This document shows, one piece after another, positions 50,475 through 58,646 of a stretch of 64,000 nt of DNA. A program made the position numbers and the translations under genes. The notes beneath the pieces are model-generated. The model worked only from the letters and a program-made list of their open reading frames with translations, did not search any database and was not told the DNA's origin. How positions within the stretch are numbered: position 1 is the stretch's first letter; every line of letters starts with the position of its first letter. The stretch spans positions 28,019,512 to 28,083,511 of the forward strand of contig NC_054536.1 in the NCBI RefSeq assembly GCF_017654505.1, given 5' to 3'. The DNA is from Polyodon spathula. Lineage: Eukaryota; Chordata; Actinopteri; Acipenseriformes; Polyodontidae.

Positions 50475-50760
50475 GTTCCATAGCTGCCTTACTGTCCTTC
50501 TTCAGTGTTTCACTGTAGACACCCAACACATCCAGTGGCGCTCTGCCTAGGCCAAATAAAGGTTTGCTGGCTTTCTTCAATTTTCGTATGCCATTGTTGG
50601 GAGATATGTCACAATAGATCTCTTCTGGAATCACTGTAACACCAGTGTCAATTTTAAACCTCATACTAGTGTTCTGAATGCATAGCTCTGTGAACCATGG
50701 GTCTTCTACTGCTTCAATTAAGCCTAAAAAAATACTGTCTTCCTCTTGGATCTCATGCAC
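50475..50760 (-). pseudogene. Gypsy aspartic protease fragment
   Basis: The minus strand reads HEIQEEDSIFLGLIEAVEDP, WFTELCIQNTSMRFKIDTG and TVIPEEIY. The D-T-G triad of retroviral-type proteases is present as KIDTG, followed by GLGRAPLDVLGVY. The enzyme would cleave the Gypsy polyprotein as a dimer. The frame is cut by the solo LTR insertion on its downstream side. Confidence 0.85.
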
Positions 50761-50769
50761 TGACCTCTG

Positions 50770-50925
50770 TGATTTACAAACTTTTTAAAAACTTTTTTGA
50801 ATGCAGCGATATTTTACCACACCGGTGACACTGTTTCTGTTCAGGCTTGTACTGTGTTGGCTTTCTTGTAAACTTGTTCTGCTGCTGCTGTTTGGATTTG
50901 CTGAACATTTTTTTTAAAACTTAAC
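50770..50925 (-). pseudogene. Gypsy gag C-terminal fragment with partial zinc knuckle
   Basis: The minus strand reads SKSKQQQQNKFTRKPTQYKP and then CHRCGK..LHS, the start of a CCHC nucleocapsid knuckle whose second half is degraded by frameshift. It is separated from the rest of gag by the insertion at 50931-54076. Confidence 0.65.
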
Positions 50926-50930
50926 CATAT

Positions 50931-51346
50931 TGTGGCAGGCTGGCGAGTGGAAAGAGGCCCAGAGACAGACTGCAGTTCAAAAAAATAACTTTTATTATAA
51001 ATAAACACAAAAATGAAAGGGCACAAGGGCCAAAACAAAACAATTTAAACACAAAGAAAGACAAAAAGCAAAATTTACAAAAATAACAATCTCCAGGCTG
51101 GGCAATGCCTTCACTGGATTCAAGCTTTCCAAACAACCAAAAAAAACCAACCTGCTTCCTCAGCTCCCTCTCCAAATGAGAAGCAGAGGCCTCCTTTTAT
51201 ATCAGGTGGCTGGGCGCTGATTGATCGTTAAATCAACCTAATCAACTAATCAACCCCAGCCACCTGAACATAATAAACCCAGGCAGTCAGGGGAAGTTAA
51301 CCCCATCCCTGCCAATTTAAAAAGGGCAGAGCTTTGCTCTGCCACA
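50931..51346 (-). repeat. 3' LTR (416 bp)
   Basis: Nearly identical to 53662-54076. Relative to it this copy lacks a TA near 50990, has one extra A in GTTAAATC, has two extra A in TTTAAAAAGGG and reads GCAGTCAGG for GCAGGCAGG. An AATAAAA polyadenylation signal (minus strand) lies near 50995. Confidence 0.95.
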
Positions 51347-53547
51347 CACCTCCCCCCATGTACAACGTACACCGGCCGCAATCGGCCAACTCCCCCCCCT
51401 TCCCCCCACCCCCCCCCCAAGAGTCCAATTATGTCCCTTGGGTGGGCTGTTATGGTGGGTGGTGGTGGGCGGGGTTGATGTCGGAGCCCCCAAGCCTTCT
51501 TTGGTTGAGGGGGCCCCGAATGTCCAAGGTAGCATGGCGACGGCGGCCCGGCTCCCTCTGGTGGCGGAGGCGGCGGCGGCGGCCCGGCTCCCTCTGGTGG
51601 CGGAGGCGGCGGCGGCGGCCCGGCTCCCTCTGGTGGCGGAGGCGGCGGCGGCCCCGCTCCCTCTGGTGGCGGAGGCGGCGGCCCGGCTCCCTCTGGTGGC
51701 GGAGGCGGCGGCCCGCCTCCCTCTGGTGGCGGAGGCGGCGGCCCGGCTCCCTCTGGTGGCGGAGGCGGCGGCCGGCCCGGCTCCCTCTGGTGGCGGAGGC
51801 GGCGGCGGCCCCGCTCCCTCTGGTGGCGGAGGCGGCGGCGGCGGCCCGGCTCCCTCTGGTGGCGGAGGCGGCGGCGGCCCCGCTCCCTCTGGTGGCGGAG
51901 GCGGCGGCGGCCCGGCTCCCTCTGGTGGCGGAGGCGGCGGCGGCCCCCGCTCCCTCTGGTGGCGGAGGCGGCGGCTGGCGGCCCCGCTCCCTCTGGTGGC
52001 GGAGGCGGCGGCCCGGCTCCCTCTGGTGGCGGAGGCGGCGGCGGCCCCGGCTCCCTCTGGTGGCGGAGGCGGCGGCCCGGGGCGGCGGCGGCGGCGGCTC
52101 GGCTCCTTCTGGTGGGCGGTGGCGGAGGCGGCCCCTCCCTCTTGGGCTCTGAGAGCGGCGGCGGCGGCTCCTCCCTCTCTGGCTCTGGGAGCGACGGCAG
52201 ATCCTCCTCCCTCTCTGGCTCTGGGAGCGACGGAGGCTCCTCACCCCTCTCTGGCTCTGGGAGCGACGGCAGATCCTCACCCCTCTCTGGCTCTGGGAGC
52301 GACGGCGGCTCCTCACCCCTCTCTGGCTCTGGGAGCGACGGCAGCTCCTCACCCCTCTCTGGCTCTGGGAGCGACGGAGGCTCCTCACCCCTCTCTGGCT
52401 CTGGGAGCGACGGAGGCTCCTCACCCCTCTCTGGCTCTGGGAGCGACGGCGGCTCCTCCTCCCTCTCTGGCTCTGGGAGCGACGGCGGCTCCTCACCCCT
52501 CTCTGGCTCTGGGAGCGGCGGCGGCTCCTCCTCCCTCTCTGGCTCTGGGAGCGACGGCAGCTCCTCCTCCCTCTCTGGCTCTGGGAGCGACGGCAGCTCC
52601 TCCTCCCTCTCTGGCTCTGGGAGCGACGGCAGCTCCTCACCCCTCTCTGGCTCTGGGAGCGACGGCAGCTCCTCCTCCCTCTCTGGCTCTGGGAGCGACG
52701 GCAGCTCCTCCTCCCTCTCTGGCTCTGGGAGCGACGGCAGCTCCTCCTCCCTCTCTGGCTCTGGGAGCGACGGCAGCTCCTCACCCCTCTCTGGCTCTGG
52801 GAGCGACGGCAGCTCCTCCTCCCTCTCTGGCTCTGGGAGCGACGGAGGCTCCTCACCCCTCTCTGGCTCTGGGAGCGACGGCAGATCCTCCTCCCTCTCT
52901 GGCTCTGGGGACGACGGCAGCTCCTCACCCCTCTCTGGCTCTGGGAGCGACGGCAGCTCCTCACCCCTCTCTGGCTCTGGGAGTGACGGCGGCTCCTCAC
53001 CCATCTCTGGCTCTGGGGACGGCGGCTCACCTCTCTTTATTGGAGTGACCGGGGCATCTCCCATGTCTACCGCCAGGTAATTAACCACCATGAGGGCAAC
53101 CTCTGGGAAGGACGCTGGGTGGTGTTGTTCCTCCCACTGTTCCCACCTCTCCCCATCTCGACGCCACAGCGTGTTGATAACTATGGGGAGATCGTGGACG
53201 AGGTCTGCCTCAGGGTGCATCAACCAGTCCCAGATCTCCTGGGACGGTGGTGAAGGTGGTGGTGCTGGAGGTAGTGGGGTGGCCCCTGATGCCCGGGGTG
53301 AACACGGCACCTCTTCCTGGGCCTGGTTGTAGGGGCATCCTGCCCAGTTGTGGCCGTCCTCCTCACACCGGCCACACCAGTTTGCCGGTGGCACGTCTGG
53401 GCAGGACCGCCAACGATGGTCCTCCTTCCCACACCAGGAACACCAGGGGAAGAGGCTGGCCGGGTCCTCCAACGGTGGCTGCAGCAGCTTACATTTCTTC
53501 AGCTGCTGCTGCTTTTCCTGCCTTTGCCGCTGTCTGCTCTTTCCCAT
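51250..53547 (-). CDS. Gag-like protein: two CCHC zinc knuckles plus giant tandem repeats
   Basis: I chose the ATG at 53545-53547 (MGKSRQRQRQ), because the in-frame ATG upstream would translate the poly-A leader. The result is about 765 residues. The N-terminus is basic and Gln-rich. Two CCHC knuckles follow: C36-x2-C39-x4-H44-x4-C49 and C58-x2-C61-x4-H66-x4-C71, the nucleic-acid-binding motif of retroviral nucleocapsid. A Pro-rich hinge and a Trp/Glu-rich, probably helical, segment (about 104-160, with TLWRRDGERWEQWEEQHH) come next. Then about 24 copies of a 12-residue PEPERGEELPSL repeat (about 175-470) and a second Pro/Gly or Arg-rich array. The ORF runs on through the purine tract and stops inside the 3' LTR. 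Knuckles normally lie at the C-terminus of gag, so their N-terminal position is odd. No capsid fold is recognisable. It presumably packages the element's RNA; that role is inferred. Confidence 0.75.
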   Translation of the reverse strand: MGKSRQRQRQEKQQQLKKCKLLQPPLEDPASLFPWCSWCGKEDHRWRSCPDVPPANWCGRCEEDGHNWAGCPYNQAQEEVPCSPRASGATPLPPAPPPSPPSQEIWDWLMHPEADLVHDLPIVINTLWRRDGERWEQWEEQHHPASFPEVALMVVNYLAVDMGDAPVTPIKRGEPPSPEPEMGEEPPSLPEPERGEELPSLPEPERGEELPSSPEPEREEDLPSLPEPERGEEPPSLPEPEREEELPSLPEPERGEELPSLPEPEREEELPSLPEPEREEELPSLPEPEREEELPSLPEPERGEELPSLPEPEREEELPSLPEPEREEELPSLPEPEREEEPPPLPEPERGEEPPSLPEPEREEEPPSLPEPERGEEPPSLPEPERGEEPPSLPEPERGEELPSLPEPERGEEPPSLPEPERGEDLPSLPEPERGEEPPSLPEPEREEDLPSLPEPEREEPPPPLSEPKREGPPPPPPTRRSRAAAAAAPGRRLRHQREPGPPPPPPPEGAGPPPPPPEGAGPPAAASATRGSGGRRRLRHQREPGRRRLRHQRERGRRRLRHQREPGRRRRLRHQRERGRRRLRHQREPGRPPPPPPEGAGPPPPPPEGGGPPPPPPEGAGPPPPPPEGAGPPPPPPPEGAGPPPPPPPPEGAGPPPPPPPPEGAGPPSPCYLGHSGPPQPKKAWGLRHQPRPPPPTITAHPRDIIGLLGGGWGEGGGVGRLRPVYVVHGGRCVAEQSSALFKLAGMGLTSPDCLGLLCSGGWG
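51347..51360 (-). promoter_or_regulatory. Polypurine tract
   Basis: The minus strand reads CATGGGGGGAGGTG directly before the 3' LTR, the expected site for plus-strand DNA priming in reverse transcription. Confidence 0.75.
51535..52135. repeat. GC-rich minisatellite, 27-39 bp units, about 17 copies
   Basis: Unit CCGGCTCCCTCTGGTGGCGG followed by AGGCGGCGGC with a variable number of GGC triplets and single-base length changes. Because unit lengths are not all multiples of three, the minus-strand ORF passes through it in more than one repeat phase, reading PPPPPPEGAGP in some units and RRLRHQREPG in others. It is very G-rich on the + strand and G-quadruplex-prone. Confidence 0.92.
52140..53035. 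repeat. 36-bp coding minisatellite, about 24 copies
   Basis: Unit CTCTCTGGCTCTGGGAGCGA plus CGGCAGCTCCTCMCCC, highly uniform. Variants alternate at a few positions (GGCAG, GGCGG, GGAGG and TCACC or TCCTC). It encodes PEPERGEELPSL on the minus strand with no phase change. Confidence 0.95.
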
Positions 53548-53581
53548 TTTTTTTTTTTTTTTTTTCAAAAAAAAAAAAAAA
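53548..53581. repeat. Poly-T/poly-A inverted tract in the element's 5' leader
   Basis: A run of about 18 T, one C, then about 15 A lies immediately upstream of the chosen start codon on the minus strand. The mRNA could form an A/U hairpin ending at the ATG. Confidence 0.85.
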
Positions 53582-53641
53582 TTATCCCAAAAATTCCACA
53601 AAACAAAACAAAAATACTGCTCTGAGCCTCTAGGTGGCACT

Positions 53642-53659
53642 ATCCCACTTCTAAAACCA
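53642..53659 (-). promoter_or_regulatory. Primer-binding site, tRNA-Leu-like
   Basis: The minus strand reads TGGTTTTAGAAGTGGGAT starting 2 bp after the 5' LTR. The complement of a vertebrate tRNA-Leu 3' end is TGGTGTCAGAAGTGGGAT, so 16 of 18 positions agree. It would prime minus-strand cDNA synthesis. Confidence 0.8.
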
Positions 53660-53661
53660 AA

Positions 53662-54076
53662 TGTGGCAGGCTGGCGAGTGGAAAGAGGCCCAGAGACAGA
53701 CTGCAGTTCAAAAAAATAACTATTTTATTATAAATAAACACAAAAATGAAAGGGCACAAGGGCCAAAACAAAACAATTTAAACACAAAGAAAGACAAAAA
53801 GCAAAATTTACAAAAATAACAATCTCCAGGCTGGGCAATGCCTTCACTGGATTCAAGCTTTCCAAACAACCAAAAAAAACCAACCTGCTTCCTCAGCTCC
53901 CTCTCCAAATGAGAAGCAGAGGCCTCCTTTTATATCAGGTGGCTGGGCGCTGATTGATCGTTAATCAACCTAATCAACTAATCAACCCCAGCCACCTGAA
54001 CATAATAAACCCAGGCAGGCAGGGGAAGTTAACCCCATCCCTGCCAATTTAAAGGGCAGAGCTTTGCTCTGCCACA
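53662..54076 (-). repeat. 5' LTR (415 bp)
   Basis: Direct partner of 50931-51346. On the minus strand it starts TGTGGCAGAG and ends CAGCCTGCCACA. Confidence 0.95.
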
Positions 54077-54081
54077 CATAT

Positions 54082-54480
54082 CAACAGAGCATGACTCCAA
54101 CGCTTCTTTTTTTGCCTCCCTTAGTCTGCTGTTTCTTAATTTCTTCAGACTGCCTGGCCATATTTATTGCCTTTTCTAGCGTTAAATCCTTGTCGAGTTG
54201 AACAACTAATCTATCTCGAAAGAGCTCATTGTGAAGCAGTCCGCAATTATAGTGTTCTGCCAGTGCGCACAGTGCGGTAACAAACAAATCTACAGGCTCA
54301 GATTTAAATCGTCGGCTTCATCTCCCACACAATAGATGAGCGTATTTACCTGGTTTTCCTTTGGGGAATTGTGCAGGTTGCTTGCCTGTCGAAACCATTT
54401 TGTCCATTCGTTCGGCTTGGAGAAATCAAAAGGTTCAGGAAGCTGAATGCTGAAAGACAGGGCTCAGTTCAGTCTGCAGT
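54082..54480 (-). pseudogene. Gypsy gag, N-terminal/capsid part (broken)
   Basis: The minus strand reads FDFSKPNEWTKWF, then NSPKENQVNTLIYCVGDEAD, and after a deletion FVTALCALAEHYNCG, RDRLVVQL and LTLEKAINMARQSEEIKKQQ (54081-54287). These are ordered landmarks of Gypsy gag proteins: the KPxEWxKW start, the IYxxGDEA helix and the LTLEKAxxxARQSE helix. Roughly 40-50 residues between GDEAD and the ALAEH block are missing, and part of the RDR region is shortened. It continues across the insertion at 50770-50925. Confidence 0.85.
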
Positions 54481-54489
54481 AAGAATGAT

Positions 54490-55275
54490 CAGGTATTTTA
54501 GATTTTGCGAAGTTGCAAATTTGTACTCTGTATTCAACAGATTGTTAACCTGTGCATCGCTCTTGTTCTAATTTCCCAGTGTGTGCAAACTGTCCACTCA
54601 TTGCAACAGCTCATTCGTTTCTTCAGCTACTGTACATACGGTACTGCAGGGCCAGTGCTAGGATTCACTGGGTCCTGCTGCAAGAGTATGAGTGGCCCCC
54701 ACCTCAACCTAAATAATTTAATTGTAAAGTTTTGTTCCAAAAATGAGTACAAGTCATGTGTGATTTTTGGAAAATTCAACGTAAATTTATTTAGCTGCAC
54801 AGGTTTATGTTTCATGATTTCAACTCTTAGCTCTTTGGTACAAAACTCAGGCCAAGTAGCTGGATCATAAATATCACACAAAGGTGACTGACTGGTAACC
54901 GGGTTCACAATACACGATTCAGTACCTTGTATTTGCTGTTGTTGTACATTTCCAATCCGATGTCTCTGATTCACGTCTTTCCTCTGGCTCAGCTGTTGTT
55001 TGTTTTTCGTGCGAGGAGGAGGTTGGCAGTTTCGCTGTAATATTTACAATAAGTACTACTACGAATACATTATGATCAATGGACATTGAAATAGGAATGT
55101 AACAAAACTCGATCTCCCAATTCCCATTGTTGAGTAGTAAGTCTCATCTCTGTGTGTCCAAAAAGTTTAATAATTATTACCGCTGTAGTTTTTTTTTTTT
55201 TTTTTTTTTTTCCTGCTAGAAATATGGATATAGCTTTTATAATCACTTGCACGGGTTTGATGTCAAAGTTTGCAA
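54490..55275. other. No gene recognised; possible hAT-type end
   Basis: CAGGGCCAGTGCTAGGATTC near 54647 resembles hAT terminal repeats of the CAGGGCCGG type, but no partner end or 8-bp duplication was found. A poly-T tract lies at about 55190-55211. Confidence 0.3.
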
Positions 55276-55279
55276 GTGT

Positions 55280-55545
55280 GCAGTACTCTATCAGAATGGG
55301 TTTTCTGAACAGTGTGTTTACATGACATAAATTATGTTAGTTTTCAGAATACTTTTGGAATATTCTAGGTGGTGTTTTCAGAAAACTCACTTTTGGAATT
55401 TTCCAATGCGTTTTCAGAAAACTGTGTTTACATGACTCTTGATATCAGAATTACTTTTTGGAAAGCAATATATTCTGAAAAATTATCGGAATTCTTATGT
55501 TCATGTAGACGCTCTGATTGTCATAAATACAATCCAGAATATTTA
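55280..55545. repeat. Unclassified repeat with recurring TTTTCAGAA...TTTACATGA words
   Basis: The phrase GTGTTTACATGAC occurs at about 55314 and 55424, each preceded by a TTTTCAGAAAAC or TTTTCTGAAC word. Further TTTTCAGAA and TTGGAAT copies lie between. This internal repetition suggests a MITE or its subterminal repeats. Confidence 0.4.
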
Positions 55546-55546
55546 G

Positions 55547-55760
55547 CACTGGTATTTACATGTACGGGATCCGAGGATGACCCCAGGCCCCAGTGCATTA
55601 TTTGTCAGGAGGTTTTGTCAAACTAAACTCTTAAACCTCCAAAATTGAAATGGCATTTATCTATAAAGCATTCAGAATGTGAAGAAAAATTACTTTGTGA
55701 AAAAATGATAACATTGCTTGATGAATTGGTAGCGAAGTTTCAACCCCAGGGATCTCATTA
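55547..55760 (+). pseudogene. BED zinc-finger fragment, hAT/ZBED-like
   Basis: The + strand reads VFTCTGSEDDPRPQCIICQEVLSN, a stop (TAA at about 55624-55626), then LKPPKLKWHLSIKHSECEEK. This has the C-x2-C...H-x4-H spacing of a BED finger and the PQCxxCxxVLSN...KPxKLKRHLxxKH landmarks of ZBED5-like proteins, which derive from hAT transposases. Only about 60 residues remain, and the in-frame stop makes it a relic. No transposase dimerisation domain was found downstream. Confidence 0.7.
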
Positions 55761-56636
55761 AGTTAGGTAGGTTATGTAAATACTTTACTTTATACATGTA
55801 CTTATACACAAACAAATTATATTAAAAATACTTTTGTGAAAAAATACTTGGCAAGTGGTCCATGGGGAAAATCCAAAACACCAAGGTGGTCCCTGCATCG
55901 AAAAAGGATGGGAACATGCAACACTGCTGCTTCATATCATATGCATTCCTACCACCAAAATCACTATGTTTTCTGTCTTAAAACAAACATGTTGCTGTGT
56001 AAATGGTAACACAAAATAAAAATCTTTGAAATTGGATAAATTATAAAACAATTGGAGGTAACTATCCCTGTTTTAACTATATTAAATACATATCGTGTAA
56101 AGTACAGAATGAGCCTTTTAATTGGGCACAAACTGACCACTTTGCAAACCACAAGCAAGCATTGTAACAACTAAGAAGAAATGCTGAGCTCATCTGAATA
56201 CATGGCAAAACAGCTTTTAACTCAGTTTCATCTCATCTCACCGACGGGACAGAATCCGAGACGACAGTGCCCGTTACACCTTCACCCAAGGAGCGAACCT
56301 AATGCCTCTCTCTCTCTTTGTAAAATGTCAGGTTACCCTGGAGGGATACACTGCAGAATAAATATTTATAATAGCCTGACTCAGTTACTATACAGGCTAA
56401 TTGCCTACATTTTCCAGAAAAGGGTAATTAGCCTAATTAAGTCAACTCCATGCTGCTGCCCTAAAATCATAACAAAAGGATTTAAGTTGTTTTACAATTA
56501 AGACTGTTTATCAACAGGTATTTTATTACTAAATCAAATTAACTTTTCAAATCATTGAGCACAAATTTCAAAACATGCATATAGTAAACGTTTGATCAGT
56601 GTGACAAATGGTTGCATAGTTCACATACCGTAGTCT

Positions 56637-56679
56637 CTTATCTTGTAAAGCGCTTTGTAATGGTGGTCCACTATGAAAG

Positions 56680-56690
<11 letters not shown>
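56637..56690 (+). mobile_element. L2/SINE 3'-tail scrap
   Basis: TCTTATCTTGTAAAGCGCTT followed by TGTAATGGTGGTCCACTATG and AAAGGTACTATATA is the shared 3' tail of the L2 LINE and the SINEs. The terminal TATA has expanded into the adjoining (TA)n tract. Confidence 0.75.

Positions 56691-56756
<66 letters not shown>
56686..56756. repeat. (TA)n microsatellite
   Basis: About 35 TA units continuing from the L2/SINE tail. Confidence 0.95.
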
Positions 56757-56759
<3 letters not shown>

Positions 56760-56860
56760 ATATTAATTAAAAAAATTCAATTATTCTACCTTTTTAAGTA
56801 CCTAAAATATCCTTTTCTTTTTTCTTATTGATCATTTTGGTACACAGCAAAACTCTCAAA

Positions 56861-56861
56861 C

Positions 56862-56901
<40 letters not shown>
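56861..56901. repeat. Compound (TA)n(TG)n microsatellite
   Basis: About 10 TA units followed by about 10 TG units. Confidence 0.95.
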
Positions 56902-56902
<1 letters not shown>

Positions 56903-57458
56903 AAAACGTTTTTTGCTCTTATGTTCTTAGCTTGTTTTTTGCCAGTATTTTCTTTTTTTATAATTTCATTTTTTAATAGACAGTTTATTTTTGCATTTTT
57001 GTTTTTATTGGAATGAATGGGTAGAAACTTTGAAATTAAAACGTAAACAAATTAAGTGCAGAGACAACATCATATTTGCTCAGTAATTGTAGGAATAGTT
57101 GTGTTTCTTCTTTGATCCTTGTCTGCCCACTTATTTTATCATCAGAGCAAACGCATTAAACATTTTGACTTCACTGGAATGGGGAAGAAGGGTGCTAGGA
57201 CCAGAAATATACTCGTTACGGTTTTACATGCAAGTGTCAAATAAAATGTCGCTGTGAGTAAAAAATAAAACCACCTCTAGCGAGCGAGCTTGTCAAGCGA
57301 ATAAAAACTTCTTAAAAATCGACTTAAACCCTTTTCCATAACGTTTGCTGATATATTTTCTTATTCGCATAAGTTTTATTGAGCTTAAAAGTTGGATGGA
57401 AAAAGGTTGTTTGTTATGAAAGCTCACCTATTTGAAGGCACCTCGTTGTCTCCTAGGG

Positions 57459-57519
57459 CAGGGGTTCTCAAACTTGGGGGCGCGGGCTGTACCCTGGGGG
57501 TGCATTACAAGGTTCAGGG

Positions 57520-57520
<1 letters not shown>
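57459..57520. mobile_element. hAT-like terminal segment
   Basis: CAGGGGTTCTCAAACTTGGG has the look of a hAT (Charlie/Buster-type) 5' terminus and is preceded by TCCTAGGG, which fits the hAT 8-bp target pattern. A second hAT-type start, CAGTGGTGAGCAAACGTTTT, occurs at 57781. No matching right end was identified. Confidence 0.4.

Positions 57521-57521
<1 letters not shown>

Positions 57522-57579
<58 letters not shown>
57522..57579. repeat. (AC)n microsatellite with GA-rich extension
   Basis: About 29 AC units, followed by a GAGA-rich stretch to about 57633. Confidence 0.95.
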
Positions 57580-57582
<3 letters not shown>

Positions 57583-58646
57583 GAGAGAGAGAGACAGAGA
57601 CACACACACAGAGAGAGGAGGAGAGAGAGGGGGAGGACCGTGTAATGGCCGGAACTTCACTTTGGCTTTATTGGCTGTTTTGATTGGATCGCCAATAATA
57701 CTTCCACCAATTAAAGGGTTGCATATATTACTCGTAACGATACCGACCTCTGGCAGACTGTTATGCAGAACAGGTTAAAGCAGTGGTGAGCAAACGTTTT
57801 AAAGCGCACTCATCGTTTTGAACAAGGTTAGTTGAATGATTCCACGAGCTAAACGCCAGGATCAGCTATTTTAAAACTGGAATTCACTTTTTTTTTCTTT
57901 CTAAGTAAACAAACCATCATCATCATCATCATCATCGTAATTGCATACATATTTTATCGGAAAATACCAATTTTTATCAGTATCTCACATTATACTATTA
58001 AACACACCTGAATTAACTCTTTTGGCTTCTAAGTTGTCATATAAATTGACAAACGTTGTCCCTCCTCCAGTCAAAGAAATGTTCTCCCAGCATATAGCCA
58101 TTATTGTTGTATGCAAACTAGATCTTTAGTGTTCGCCTCAGTTAGCAAACGTTTGAGGCGAACAGACCAATACAAAAAACAGTCGCTAACGTTCTCCTAG
58201 TTGAACGCACTTCCGATGTCAGAGGATCCAATAACGTTGAAACGTGGTTCTCTGAAAATTCACAAACACGTTATCACCTGATTATGATGGCCAATCAAAG
58301 TAACTATTATTGTGGCAATTTCTGAACATAGTAACTACTAGTTTGATCAAAAACTAAATTGAAATACTTACACGAAAAAATAATATTTTTAGTGGATGAG
58401 GAATGGGGAGAATACGTAAATCAGTTTATGAATATTCAAAAGAAAACAGATATTTCGAAGAATACAAAAAGCAAAAATAGCAAAAGTAGGTCAGATGTTG
58501 ATGGCAGAGGACGTATAGCGCTACAAATACTGCTGCATTCAGGTACATGTTCACGCTCACAGTAAAAGAACAACATAGTGAAAAATAAGTGACACATTAA
58601 ACTAAAACAAGAAAGTGAACTGAGAGACAAGAAATCCATTTATGCT
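57580..58646. other. No gene recognised
   Basis: Contains (CAT)n at 57914-57936. The stretch after 58350 has frames of up to 68 codons with no recognised motif and may be old hAT interior. Confidence 0.35.

Larger units (their letters stand above)
50931..54076 (-). mobile_element. Complete non-autonomous LTR retrotransposon with one repeat-rich gag-like ORF
   Basis: This element is complete at both ends. Direct LTRs lie at 50931-51346 (3') and 53662-54076 (5'), with inverted termini TGTGGCA/TGCCACA. A 5-bp target duplication CATAT lies at 50926-50930 and 54077-54081. A tRNA-Leu-like primer-binding site sits 2 bp inside the 5' LTR, and a purine tract abuts the 3' LTR. By eye the LTRs differ by one substitution and three small indels, so the insertion is recent. 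The 2.3-kb interior carries a single long ORF and shows no RT, protease, RNase H or integrase motif, so the element must borrow enzymes. The Gypsy element it landed in is a possible relative of the donor, but that is inference. Confidence 0.93.
47143..54480 (-). mobile_element. Degenerate Gypsy LTR retrotransposon, minus strand, hit by two nested insertions
   Basis: Read on the minus strand from 54.5 kb down, the order is gag (54082-54480), gag zinc knuckle (50770-50925), protease (50475-50760), RT, RNase H and integrase (49781-47143). This is the Gypsy order, with integrase after RNase H. A solo LTR (49782-50474) and a complete LTR element (50931-54076) sit inside it, each flanked by a 5-bp duplication of Gypsy sequence, so both are younger. 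The Gypsy coding frame is broken many times. Its own LTRs were not identified. Confidence 0.9.
55761..57458. other. No gene recognised
   Basis: AT-rich sequence with two microsatellites and an L2/SINE tail scrap (separate entries). Confidence 0.4.

Noticed and set aside
51438..53048. Plus-strand open frame of 536 codons rich in SLALGATAAP repeats
   Set aside because: It is the antisense of the 36-bp and GC-rich arrays. The minus-strand frame has the zinc knuckles and lies in the sense direction set by PBS, PPT and polyadenylation signal.
28201..57936. CRISPR-like arrays among the tandem repeats
   Set aside because: Repeats are contiguous without unique spacers, and the genome is eukaryotic.
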